A stretch of 64,000 nt of DNA, from assembly GCF_003234965.1 (NCBI RefSeq), contig NZ_QKVK01000002.1, positions 434,001 to 498,000 of the forward strand, read 5' to 3'. Shown here in pieces: positions 17,199 to 25,427 of the stretch. The position numbers were made by a program, and so were the translations under genes. Under the pieces are notes generated by a model. That model saw nothing but the letters and a program-made list of their open reading frames with translations. It did no database searches and was not told the origin of the DNA. Source of the stretch: Aestuariivirga litoralis (GTDB taxonomy: Bacteria > Pseudomonadota > Alphaproteobacteria > Rhizobiales > Aestuariivirgaceae). Every line of letters starts with the position of its first letter. The first letter of the stretch is position 1.

Positions 17199-17972
17199 TC
17201 ACTTCTCCACAAAGGCCTTTTCGATGACGTAGCTGCCCGGCTCGTTGCTCGAACCCTCGGTGAAGGACATGCCCTTCAAGAGCCCGACGATGTCAGCGAG
17301 GAAGGCAGGCGAGCCGCAGATCATCACCCGGTCATGCGCCGCCTCGACGGGCGGCAGGCCCAAGTCCTGCGCCATCCTGCCATTGCCCATCAGCAGCGTA
17401 ATGCGGCCGCGGTTCCTGAATTCCTCGCGCGTCACCGTGGGGTAGTAGAGCAGCTTGGCGCGCACGTCCTCGCCCAGGAGCTCGTCGTTCGGCAGCTGGT
17501 TCTCGATCTCGTCGGCATAGGCAAGTTCGGCGGCGGTGCGGCAGCCATGGACGAGGATCACCTTCTCGAAACGCTCATAGACGGCAGGGTCCTTGACCAG
17601 GCTCATGAAGGGCGCCAGCCCCGTGCCGGTGCCGAGGAGGTAGAGGTTGCGGCCGGGCGTCAGGTTGTCGAGCAGCAGCGTGCCGGTGGGCTTCTTGCCG
17701 ACCAGGATCTTGTCGCCCACCTGGATGTGCTGGAGCTTGGAGGTGAGCGGGCCGTCGGCCACCTTGATCGACAGGAATTCAAGCTCGTCGGCGTAATTGG
17801 GGCTCACCAGCGAATAGGCGCGCAGCAGCGGCTTGCCGTTCACCTCGAGGCCGATCATCGTGAACTGGCCGTTCTCGTAGCGGAAGGCCGGCGAGCGGGT
17901 GGTCTTGAAGCTGAACAGGCGATCGGTCCAGTGATGGACGCTCAGCACTTCTTCCTCATACAACGCACTCAT
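17199..17972 (-). CDS. fpr: Ferredoxin-NADP+ reductase
   Basis: A 257-residue FAD enzyme of the bacterial Fpr type. Visible motifs: RAYSLVSPNYADELEF (FAD-binding RxYS), LGTGTGLAPFMSLVKD (NADP-binding GTGTGxAPF) and the C-terminal SYVIEKAFVEK. It moves electrons between NADPH and ferredoxin or flavodoxin. Its place divergent to a ferredoxin-dependent-looking reductase (18070-19488) and in one transcript with marR suggests it supplies reduced ferredoxin to that enzyme, rather than being the housekeeping copy. Function is firm; the dedicated role is inference. Confidence 0.93.
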   Translation of the reverse strand: MSALYEEEVLSVHHWTDRLFSFKTTRSPAFRYENGQFTMIGLEVNGKPLLRAYSLVSPNYADELEFLSIKVADGPLTSKLQHIQVGDKILVGKKPTGTLLLDNLTPGRNLYLLGTGTGLAPFMSLVKDPAVYERFEKVILVHGCRTAAELAYADEIENQLPNDELLGEDVRAKLLYYPTVTREEFRNRGRITLLMGNGRMAQDLGLPPVEAAHDRVMICGSPAFLADIVGLLKGMSFTEGSSNEPGSYVIEKAFVEK

Positions 17973-17996
17973 GGGCCGCCCCGATCCTCAAATTTG

Positions 17997-18012
17997 TTTG
18001 TATACATACAAA
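17997..18012. promoter_or_regulatory. Candidate MarR operator
   Basis: TTTGTAT-AC-ATACAAA is a perfect palindrome of 7-bp arms. It lies immediately downstream of the -10 of the minus-strand promoter and overlaps the probable plus-strand promoter, so a bound MarR dimer could repress both directions. Confidence 0.65.
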
Positions 18013-18040
18013 AAATATGGGATCATGGCAGCCCTGTCAA
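18012..18040 (-). promoter_or_regulatory. Sigma-70-type promoter for fpr-marR
   Basis: On the minus strand a perfect TTGACA (18035-18040) is followed after exactly 17 bp by TATTTT (18012-18017). It reads toward fpr, whose start is about 40 bp downstream. Confidence 0.6.
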
Positions 18041-18069
18041 CCGTGATTTCGCACCTGCGAAGGATTGCC

Positions 18070-19488
18070 ATGGACGCCCCGACGGACAAGATCCGCTGCG
18101 ATGCCTGCCCCGTGCTCTGCTTCATCCGGGAGGGCATGCTGGGCGCCTGCGACCGCTATGCCAACAAGGGTGGCGTGCTGACGAGGGTAGACCCCCATGT
18201 GCTGCTGGAGCGCACTGTCGCCCAGGGCGGCGGCCTCGTGCCCTTCCTTCCCTCCTCGCGTGACTGGGACGGCTCGATCGTCCGCGAGCCGCAGACCTTC
18301 GTCACCGCCATCGGTGCCGGCACCACCTATCCGGACTACAAGCCCGCGCCCTTCATCGTCTCTTCCGAGGTCGACGGCGTGGACATGGTCACCGTGGTGA
18401 CCGAGGGCATCTTCAGCTATTGCGGCCTCAAGGTGAAGATCGACACCGACCGGCACCTTGGCCACGAAACCGCCGCCGTGCGCGTCGACGGCGAGCAGAT
18501 CGGCCATGTCACCACCGCCGAATATGGTTCGCAGATGCTGTCGCTCGGCGGCGTGCGCCATTTGACCGGCGGCTCGAAGAAGGAAGGCCGCGTCACCTGC
18601 GAGGCGATGCTGGCACTCGCCAACTGCAAACCCGTCGAGGTGACCGTCGATGGCGGCGCAACCGTCGTCATCGAGGCCGGCAAGGCGCCAATCATCAACG
18701 GCGTGAAGGAAGAGCGCATGCGGGTGGGCTGCGGCTCCGCCACCATCGGCATGTTCGCCAAGCAGTGGATGGGCCATGTCGACGAGGTGGTGGTGGTCGA
18801 TGATCACATCACCGGGGTTCTTTCCGAGCACCAGGCGGGCAAGTTCCTGGGCGTGCCGGACACCGGCATCAAGATGAAGGGCCACCGCTCCACCCCGGGC
18901 CGCTACTTCAAGGTCGCCCAGCCCGGCACTGGCTGGGGCGGCACCGACCTCACCGACCCGCTGTCGATCCTCAAGCCCTTCGACCCCAAGGAAGCCTGGC
19001 CCGGCCTGCGCATGCTCATGGTTTCGACCACCGGCGAACACCACGCCTATTTCGAACTCGACGCAGCGCTCGCCCCCGTCGAGAAGGAACTCCCTCCCGC
19101 TCTGCGCCTGTCCGTCGACCGCATCCAGGAGAATTGCGAGCCGGCTCTCTCCACCGTCCTCTTCATGGCAGGCGCGGGCGGATCCCTGCGCGCCGGTGTC
19201 ACCGAAAACCCGGTGCGGCTCACGCAATCGGTGAAGCAGGCCATCACCCGCGTCACGGCAGGGGGAGCGCCCTGCTATGTCTGGCCCGGCGGCGGCATCA
19301 CCTACATGGTGGACGTCACGCTGCTGCCTGAAAACGCCTTTGGTTCGGTGCCCACCCCCGCCCTCGTCGCCCCCATCGAGTTCACCATGAGCAAGGCGGA
19401 CTATGCGGCCCTCGGTGGTCACATGGACGAGCTCCGGACGCTCGCCGACATTGCCGGGGACGGATCGAAAAGGCGCATCGCGGTGTGA
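18070..19488 (+). CDS. 6-hydroxynicotinate reductase-like iron-sulfur protein
   Basis: A 472-residue protein. The N-terminus has four cysteines (residues 10, 13, 17, 27; CX2CX3CX9C in KIRCDACPVLCFI...GAC), a ferredoxin-like cluster motif. The remainder includes VVTEGIFSYCGLKVKIDTD and further Gly-rich stretches with no familiar Rossmann motif. I recognise it as the family annotated 6-hydroxynicotinate reductase, known from Eubacterium barkeri, where ferredoxin drives reduction of the pyridone ring. ATG 18070 has a GAAGGA site; the frame is open further upstream but crosses the promoter. Fpr, MarR and a molybdenum hydroxylase nearby support an N-heteroaromatic pathway. The real substrate could differ from 6-hydroxynicotinate. 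Confidence 0.6.
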   Translation: MDAPTDKIRCDACPVLCFIREGMLGACDRYANKGGVLTRVDPHVLLERTVAQGGGLVPFLPSSRDWDGSIVREPQTFVTAIGAGTTYPDYKPAPFIVSSEVDGVDMVTVVTEGIFSYCGLKVKIDTDRHLGHETAAVRVDGEQIGHVTTAEYGSQMLSLGGVRHLTGGSKKEGRVTCEAMLALANCKPVEVTVDGGATVVIEAGKAPIINGVKEERMRVGCGSATIGMFAKQWMGHVDEVVVVDDHITGVLSEHQAGKFLGVPDTGIKMKGHRSTPGRYFKVAQPGTGWGGTDLTDPLSILKPFDPKEAWPGLRMLMVSTTGEHHAYFELDAALAPVEKELPPALRLSVDRIQENCEPALSTVLFMAGAGGSLRAGVTENPVRLTQSVKQAITRVTAGGAPCYVWPGGGITYMVDVTLLPENAFGSVPTPALVAPIEFTMSKADYAALGGHMDELRTLADIAGDGSKRRIAV

Positions 19489-19712
19489 TGGCTCAGCGCA
19501 AGCTGTGCGACAACTAAGAACAAGTTGGTGATAAATAGAATCTCCAGCGACAGATACTGTTAACTTTGCCAGCTTGCATGGCCCATTCCCAGGGTCTTCC
19601 GTCAGCCATCCGTCAGCTTTGACGGGCTAACCAGCATGACGATCGCTGATTACGCCGGCCCTTGCCGGTTTATTCCAGCACATGCCGGTGAATGAGAAGG
19701 GGAACACCATCC
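19489..19712. other. Intergenic region before the molybdenum hydroxylase genes
   Basis: This 224-bp gap starts AT-rich and holds two direct CCGTCA copies followed by an inverted TGACGG (19599-19624). It is long enough for a separate promoter, so the hydroxylase genes need not share the transcript of the upstream reductase. No gene is seen. Confidence 0.4.
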
Positions 19713-20168
19713 ATGGCACAGATTTCGTTCAAGCTGAATGGCGTGGCGCGCACCGTCACGGTCGACAACATCGAGACGCCGCTGCTCTGGGTTCTGCGCG
19801 ACCTGCTCGGATTGACCGGCACGAAATATGGCTGTGGCGTCGAGATCTGCGGCGCCTGCACGGTGCTGGTCAACGGCCAGCCTGAAAAGTCGTGTGACGA
19901 ATCGATCGGCGAAGTGGCCGGCAAGTCGGTGATGACCATCGAGGCGCTGAACAGCGATCCGCTCGGCGCCAAGCTGCAGGCCGCCTGGCTGCAACATCAG
20001 GTGCCGCAATGCGGTTTCTGCCAGTCCGGCATGCTGATGGCGGCCTACGGGCGGCTGAAGGCCGGCGAGTCGCGCGCCTCCACCGCGTCAGGCCTCAGCA
20101 ATATCTGCCAGTGCGGAACCTTCCAGCGCGTGAAGGAGGCGATCCTCAGCCTCCCTGGCGTCGCCTGA
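19713..20168 (+). CDS. Molybdenum hydroxylase [2Fe-2S] subunit (IorA/nicotinate dehydrogenase small-subunit type)
   Basis: A 151-residue iron-sulfur subunit of the xanthine dehydrogenase superfamily. The plant-type cluster uses Cys 41, 46, 49 and 61 (CGVEICGACTVL...SC) and the second cluster uses the QCGFCQSGM and NICQCGT cysteines. It passes electrons from the molybdenum site of its partner, encoded 29 bp downstream. ATG 19713 is chosen over an in-frame ATG seven codons earlier because the family begins here. The two-subunit form without a separate FAD subunit resembles isoquinoline 1-oxidoreductase and nicotinate dehydrogenase. Substrate unknown. Confidence 0.9.
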   Translation: MAQISFKLNGVARTVTVDNIETPLLWVLRDLLGLTGTKYGCGVEICGACTVLVNGQPEKSCDESIGEVAGKSVMTIEALNSDPLGAKLQAAWLQHQVPQCGFCQSGMLMAAYGRLKAGESRASTASGLSNICQCGTFQRVKEAILSLPGVA

Positions 20169-20197
20169 GCCCGAAGCCAACAGCAGGAGATCACACC

Positions 20198-22351
20198 ATG
20201 CGTGACACCGCACAGGACGACAGCCTCGTTCTCGACCGCCGCAGCTTCATCGGTGGCGCTGCCGCTGCCTTTCTCATGCCGGTCAGCCTTGGCCTCACCG
20301 CCTCTCCCGCGGCGGCGGCGACCGGGGTGGGCGCCTATATCCGCATCGACGCCGACAACACGGTGACACTGATCACCGGCCAGACCGAGATGGGCCAGGG
20401 CATCGGCAGCGGCCTCGCCCAGATCATGGCGGAGGAGCTGATGCTCGACTGGGCGCAGGTGCGCTTCGAGCATGCCCCCGTCAATCCCGCCGTCTATGGA
20501 CTTCCGGGCTGGGGGCTGCAGCTCACTGGCGGCTCGACCTCCACCATGATGTGGTACACGCCGCTGCGCACCGCCTCGGCCAAGGCGGCCTGGCGCCTGC
20601 GCGCAGCCGCGGCGCTCACCTTCGGTGGCACGCAGGCGCAATGGTCGCTTGTCGTGGGCGGCAAGCTCCGCCACGCAACATATGGCGAGAAGACCTTTGC
20701 CTCCGTGCTCGGCAAGATCGCCAGCACAAGCGATCCGGCCTCGGTGTCCTTTGCCGGCACGAAGCGCATCGTCGGCCAGGGGGTGCGCCGCCTCGACCTT
20801 GCGGGCAAGGTCAATGGCACGGCGAAGTTCGGCACGGACGTGATGCTGCCGGGCATGGTATTTGCCAGCGTCGTGCACTGCCCCACCATCACCGGCACGG
20901 TGAAGAGCTGCCCGACGAGCGCCGCGGGTGCCCTCGCGGTCGTCAACCTGGGTAACGCGGTTGGCGTCGTCGCCTCCAATACCTGGGCCGCCATGCGCAT
21001 CGCCAATTCGCTGCAGTCCAAGGTCACATGGACCCTGCCTGCCGACCTGTCGCTGCTCGATTCCGCCGCCCTCGCGAGCAAGGCCCAGGCGCTGCAGGCA
21101 GCTGCGAAGCCCGCCAACCTCCAGGTCTTCGAGACGGCGGGAACGCCAGGCGCCGGCACCGGCAAGCTCGACGCCATCTACAAGACGCCCTTCCTGGCCC
21201 ATGCCTGCATGGAGGTGCTGAACGCCACGGTCCAGGTGACGAAGACCAACGGCGTCGTCAGCAAGGTGGAACTCTGGCTTCCCACCCAGGGCCAGAGCTT
21301 CATTGCGGCCACCGTGCGTTCCGTGGCAGGTCTTGCCAATCTCACCGATGCCCAGATCAAGGTGAACTCCATGCTCTGCGGTGGCGGCTTCGGCCGCAAG
21401 ATCGAGCAGGACTATGTGCTGCAGGCGGTCAAGCTCGCGGTGGCTGTCGGCAAGCCCGTCAAGCTCACATGGTCGCGCCCGCAGGACTTCAAGAACGACA
21501 AGTACCGTCCTTATGCCTCCATGCGGGTGCGCATGGGCGGCGACGCAAACGGCATCACCGGGCTTGTCTACCGCAATGTCTCGGCCTCCATCACCTTCCA
21601 GCAAGGCACCAACCCGGAGGACACGGGGGCAGTGGCGGGCGCGGTGAAGCTGCCCTACGCCATTCCCAACCGCCGCATTGAGTTCGCCCCCCTGCCGACC
21701 GCCATTCCACTCGGCTACTGGCGTTCGGTTGGCGAATCCTACAACACCTTCGCCGTCGAGAGTGCCATCGACGAGTTGGCCATGGCGCTGGGCCAGGATC
21801 CGATCGCCTATCGCCTGCGCATGCTGACTGCCGACGCCCGTGCCACCAAGGCGCTGCAGACGTTGAAGAACTCACCCAACTACACCGCCATGCCCACCAT
21901 GCGGCGCGGCGTCGCCTTCCTCAGGGGTTTCAACAGCTACGTGGCGCTGGCGCTCGAGATTGCGCTCGACTCCGCCTCGCGCATCAAGGTCACCAAGGCC
22001 CACTATGTGGTTGACTGCGGCGTGGTGATCAATCCCAACGCGGTCGAGGCACAGATGCAGGGTGGCCTGGTTCACGGAATCTATTCCGCGCTCTACAACC
22101 GCGTCAGCTTCGTTAATGGCGTGCCGCAGGTGCAGAACTTCTCCAACTACCGGGTGCTCACCCCGCGCGACATGCCGAAGGTCACGGTGGATATCCTGCA
22201 GGGCGATCCGGCAACCGCCATGCCCGGCGGCATCGGCGAGGCAGGCGTGCCCTGCGTTGCCCCGGCACTTGCCGCCGCCTGGCACCGCATGAGCGGCACG
22301 CGGGTGCGCGAACTTCCCTTCCACCCCGGCGCCACCATGTCGGACGACTGA
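20198..22351 (+). CDS. Tat-exported molybdopterin-binding hydroxylase subunit (IorB-like)
   Basis: A 717-residue catalytic subunit. It begins with a Tat signal (DRRSFIGGAAAAFLMPVS, RR at 14-15), so the folded enzyme is probably periplasmic, carrying the small subunit along. Motifs: TGQTEMGQGIGSGLAQIMAE, CGGGFGRKIEQDY (cofactor binding) and the active-site Glu in GGIGEAGVPCVAPAL. Homology is to isoquinoline 1-oxidoreductase beta subunit; no cytochrome c domain (CXXCH) is present, unlike NicB of Pseudomonas, so the electron acceptor is not encoded here. Start ATG 20198 has a CAGGAGA site. It hydroxylates carbon next to a ring nitrogen or an aldehyde; which one is not visible. Confidence 0.88.
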   Translation: MRDTAQDDSLVLDRRSFIGGAAAAFLMPVSLGLTASPAAAATGVGAYIRIDADNTVTLITGQTEMGQGIGSGLAQIMAEELMLDWAQVRFEHAPVNPAVYGLPGWGLQLTGGSTSTMMWYTPLRTASAKAAWRLRAAAALTFGGTQAQWSLVVGGKLRHATYGEKTFASVLGKIASTSDPASVSFAGTKRIVGQGVRRLDLAGKVNGTAKFGTDVMLPGMVFASVVHCPTITGTVKSCPTSAAGALAVVNLGNAVGVVASNTWAAMRIANSLQSKVTWTLPADLSLLDSAALASKAQALQAAAKPANLQVFETAGTPGAGTGKLDAIYKTPFLAHACMEVLNATVQVTKTNGVVSKVELWLPTQGQSFIAATVRSVAGLANLTDAQIKVNSMLCGGGFGRKIEQDYVLQAVKLAVAVGKPVKLTWSRPQDFKNDKYRPYASMRVRMGGDANGITGLVYRNVSASITFQQGTNPEDTGAVAGAVKLPYAIPNRRIEFAPLPTAIPLGYWRSVGESYNTFAVESAIDELAMALGQDPIAYRLRMLTADARATKALQTLKNSPNYTAMPTMRRGVAFLRGFNSYVALALEIALDSASRIKVTKAHYVVDCGVVINPNAVEAQMQGGLVHGIYSALYNRVSFVNGVPQVQNFSNYRVLTPRDMPKVTVDILQGDPATAMPGGIGEAGVPCVAPALAAAWHRMSGTRVRELPFHPGATMSDD

Positions 22352-22376
22352 GGCGCGGCCAACCTGCCCGGTGCCC

Positions 22377-23099
22377 TCAGGGTGCCGCGGTGGTGGCCGT
22401 ACCAGTGGTGGAACCGGTGAGTGAAGCTGACGGCGGAAGCTCCGTGCCCGCCGGGAAGACCTCCGCACCGATACCACTGATCTCCACGGCCCCGCCCTCC
22501 TCCGGCAGGATGCCGATGAAGTCGCCATAACCCGCCTTCATCACCGGCACCTTGTAGATGAACGAATAGCTCGCCAGCTGGTCGCCGAGGTCAAAGCGCT
22601 GCCAGCCGGAATTGCCCACCTCGTTGGTCGAGTAGGCAACGGCGAAGGACTTGCCCGGCGCGTCGGACGCGCGGCGTGCCATCACCGTTACCCGCACGGC
22701 CTGGCCGCTCGCTGCCTGCTCGAAAGCAGGTGGCAGGGTGAGATAGACGCCAGGCTTTCCGAAGGCTGGTGCATTCGATTTCATTCCTGACAGGCGCACG
22801 ACCGCAATGTCACCTGCTGCGCCGGCCATGGGTGCAATGGTGGCGCCTTCCGGGGCGGTGAGGCCGGCCATACCCTTGACGTCCGCCACGGTTTCGTAGC
22901 GCGCGGTGGCCGGAAGCGGGGCCGGTGGCTCGCTCTTGCCTTCCGCGGTCACCTGCCCGCCATTGGCGAAGGTGGGCAGCGCCAGCGATGCGGGCAAGTA
23001 TGGCCTGGCAAACACCAATACGCCGGCAAACACCGCCACCGCAAAGGCAACGATCGCCGCTGCAACCAGCCAACCCCATCTCACGCCCGTATTCTCCAC
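22377..23099 (-). CDS. Membrane-anchored protein of unknown function
   Basis: A 240-residue protein with one N-terminal membrane segment (WGWLVAAAIVAFAVAVFAGV) and a periplasmic part of about 200 residues rich in beta-strand-like sequence (ARYETVADVKG, SFAVAYSTNEVGNSGWQRF). No known domain is recognised; the pattern recalls carbohydrate-binding-like sandwich domains. The GTG at 23099 is chosen because CAGGGAGA lies 8 nt upstream; an ATG at 23156 in the same frame has no such site. It is convergent with the hydroxylase gene and divergent from the aminotransferase gene. The tail is Ser/Thr/Gly rich (low complexity). Confidence 0.65.
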   Translation of the reverse strand: MENTGVRWGWLVAAAIVAFAVAVFAGVLVFARPYLPASLALPTFANGGQVTAEGKSEPPAPLPATARYETVADVKGMAGLTAPEGATIAPMAGAAGDIAVVRLSGMKSNAPAFGKPGVYLTLPPAFEQAASGQAVRVTVMARRASDAPGKSFAVAYSTNEVGNSGWQRFDLGDQLASYSFIYKVPVMKAGYGDFIGILPEEGGAVEISGIGAEVFPAGTELPPSASLTGSTTGTATTAAP

Positions 23100-23286
23100 A
23101 AACAATCTCCCTGCCGGGGCCCGCGCCGTTCCGCCCGTCCGGTCCGATAAACTCATTTGGCGACAGCGCCAAGTCAACCGCGAAATGCCGCTGACCCTGC
23201 GGCAGCCGGTCGGCGTGGAACGTCGCTTGCCAATGCGCGCGATCACGGGCATCCCCACGGAAACTGACCTCCGGAGTGCCTTGCCC

Positions 23287-24537
23287 ATGTTCACGCCCGC
23301 CCTGCTTGACGCTGTCCGCGCCCGCTTCGCCCATGTCGATGCCTGCCCCTTCTCCGGCCTGCGGGTGTTCTTCGAGAATGCCGGCGGCGCGCTTACGTTG
23401 AAATCGGTGGTGGAGACCTCCGCCACCTATGCCGCGATCCCCGACAACCAGGGGCGCGACAATCCGGCATCGAAGGCCATCATGGCGGCGATCGACAGGG
23501 CAAAGGCCGACATGCGGCTGTTCTTCAATGCGCCCTCGGGCCAGGTTTTCGTCGGCGAGAGCGGCACGGAGGTGCTGTTCCGCCTGGTCCGCACCGCAGC
23601 GCTGGGGGCCGCTCCGGGCGGCATCTTGCTGTCGACCACGCTGGAGCACCCCGCCTCGCGCAGCGCCATGGCGCGCTGGGCGGATGTCACGGGCCGGAAA
23701 CACGTGCTCGTGCCGCATGATGACGCCACGGGCTGCGTCACCGCCGCCGACTACCTGCCCTTCCTCACGCCGGAGATCCGGGTGGCCACCATCGTCCACA
23801 CCTCGCCGGTCACCGGCATGGCGGTGGACGCGGGTGCCATCGCCGCCGCGATCCGCAAGGCAGCGCCCCACTGTTTCATCATCGTCGACGGCATCCAGCA
23901 TGCGAGCCATGGCGCGGTGGATGTCGCGGGCCTCGGAATAGATGGCTATGCGATCTCGCCCTACAAGGTGTTCTCGCGCCACGGCTATGGCGTGGGCTGG
24001 GCGTCGGACCGGCTGACCGGCTGCACGAAGGAAACCGTCATCGGCGGACCGGCCACCAGCTGGGAAATGGGCACGCGCGATACGGGGAGCTACGCAACCT
24101 TCTCGGACGTCGTGTCCTATTTCGACTGGCTCGGCAGCCATTTCACCAGCAGCGAGGATCGCCGCACGCGGCTTGAAGCTGCAGCCGCGGCGATCCACGA
24201 CCACGAGCACATGCTGGCCGAGGCCATGGTGAATGGCACTGGCAACCTGCGGGGACTGAAGGATATTCCCGGCCTCCACATCATTGGCGGTGCAGCCAAT
24301 GCGCGGCGCGAGGGCGTGGTCTCGGTCTGGCTCGAGGGCCGGCCCAGCGAGGAGGTGGTGAGCTTCCTCAATGACCGCGGCATCCGCACCCACACCCGCA
24401 AGGCGGACCATTACAGCGGCAACGTCCTGTCACCCCTCGGCCTCAAGGATTGCGTGCGCATCTCCTTCAGCCACTACAATACGCTGGCCGAGGTGGCGCA
24501 GTTCCTGACCGCGATGAACGAGTTCACCTCCGCCTGA
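23287..24537 (+). CDS. Class V aminotransferase / cysteine desulfurase-like PLP enzyme
   Basis: A 416-residue fold-type I PLP enzyme. VFFENAGGALTL is the typical N-terminal substrate loop, IIVDGIQHASHGAVDV supplies the Asp and His that hold the cofactor, and Lys ~227 in AISPYKVFSRHG is the Schiff-base lysine. Members act as cysteine desulfurases, selenocysteine lyases, isopenicillin epimerases or aminotransferases. No desulfurase active-site Cys loop is obvious. ATG 23287 has a CCGGAG site; the frame is open upstream. It lies 38 bp before an amidohydrolase gene, so the two may share a transcript and act on the same compound. Reaction unknown. Confidence 0.8.
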   Translation: MFTPALLDAVRARFAHVDACPFSGLRVFFENAGGALTLKSVVETSATYAAIPDNQGRDNPASKAIMAAIDRAKADMRLFFNAPSGQVFVGESGTEVLFRLVRTAALGAAPGGILLSTTLEHPASRSAMARWADVTGRKHVLVPHDDATGCVTAADYLPFLTPEIRVATIVHTSPVTGMAVDAGAIAAAIRKAAPHCFIIVDGIQHASHGAVDVAGLGIDGYAISPYKVFSRHGYGVGWASDRLTGCTKETVIGGPATSWEMGTRDTGSYATFSDVVSYFDWLGSHFTSSEDRRTRLEAAAAAIHDHEHMLAEAMVNGTGNLRGLKDIPGLHIIGGAANARREGVVSVWLEGRPSEEVVSFLNDRGIRTHTRKADHYSGNVLSPLGLKDCVRISFSHYNTLAEVAQFLTAMNEFTSA

Positions 24538-24575
24538 TCATCGGCTAGCCTCTCCCCGAAACGGGACGGAGCAGC

Positions 24576-25427
24576 ATGATCGATTTCCCCATCACCGACA
24601 CCCATGTCCACCTGCTGGACACCTCGAAGTTCAAGTATGGCTGGGCGTCGGGTGCCCCGAAGCTCGGGCGCGACTGGACCATCCATGATCTTGAGCAGGC
24701 CGCGAAGCCCTACGTCATCGAGAGCATGGTCTTCGTCGAGGTCGACGTCGACTATCCCCAGCACATGGACGAGGCGGAGTGGGTGCAGCAACTCGCCCAG
24801 GGCGACTCGCGGCTGAAGGGCTGCGTCGCCTCGCTGCCGCTCGAGGAAGGGCCAAAGCTCGAGGCCGATGTTGAAAGGCTGTCCGGGTTTCCGGTGGTGC
24901 GTGGCATCCGGCGGCTGATCCAGAACAAGAGCGACCCCGAATTCGTGCTGCGGCCAGACTTCATTGCGGCGACGAAACTGTTGCCCAAGTATAACTACAG
25001 CTTCGACGTTTGCATTTACCACCATCAGTTCGGCAATGTGATCGAGTTCATCCGCCGCTGCCCCGAGGTATCCTTCATCCTCGACCACATCGGGAAGCCC
25101 GGCATCAAGGATGGCCTGATGGAACCATGGAAGCGGCACATCCGCGAACTGTCGCAGATCCCCAATGTGATGGTGAAGCTCTCGGGCGTCACCACCGAGG
25201 CCGACCACGAAAACTGGACCCGCGAACAGCTGCGGCCCTACATCGACCACGTCATCGAGAGCTTCGGCTTCAACCGCATCATGTATGGCGGCGACTGGCC
25301 GGTGGCGGAGCTGGCAGGAAAATATACCGACTGGATTCAGGTGCTTGACTGGGCGACTTCGGGCTCGACGCCGGAGGAAAGGCGCAAGCTGTTCCGTGAC
25401 AACGGAATTCGCGCCTATCGCCTGTAG
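24576..25427 (+). CDS. Amidohydrolase 2 family, TIM-barrel metal hydrolase (lactonase-like)
   Basis: A 283-residue hydrolase of the COG3618/amidohydrolase-2 type, the group of 2-pyrone-4,6-dicarboxylate lactonase (LigI) and fuconolactonase. Motifs: ITDTHVHLLD (HxH metal ligands), SFILDHIGKPGI (central His) and MYGGDWPVAEL (C-terminal Asp). Length is normal. Good ribosome site GGACGGAGCAGC before ATG 24576. It likely opens a lactone or cyclic amide; linkage to the preceding PLP enzyme and the N-heterocycle genes is suggestive only. Confidence 0.85.
   Translation: MIDFPITDTHVHLLDTSKFKYGWASGAPKLGRDWTIHDLEQAAKPYVIESMVFVEVDVDYPQHMDEAEWVQQLAQGDSRLKGCVASLPLEEGPKLEADVERLSGFPVVRGIRRLIQNKSDPEFVLRPDFIAATKLLPKYNYSFDVCIYHHQFGNVIEFIRRCPEVSFILDHIGKPGIKDGLMEPWKRHIRELSQIPNVMVKLSGVTTEADHENWTREQLRPYIDHVIESFGFNRIMYGGDWPVAELAGKYTDWIQVLDWATSGSTPEERRKLFRDNGIRAYRL

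Noticed and set aside
22810-24411. 533-codon minus-strand frame opposite the class V aminotransferase
   Set aside because: Low-quality composition; the plus strand carries a complete PLP-enzyme motif set.
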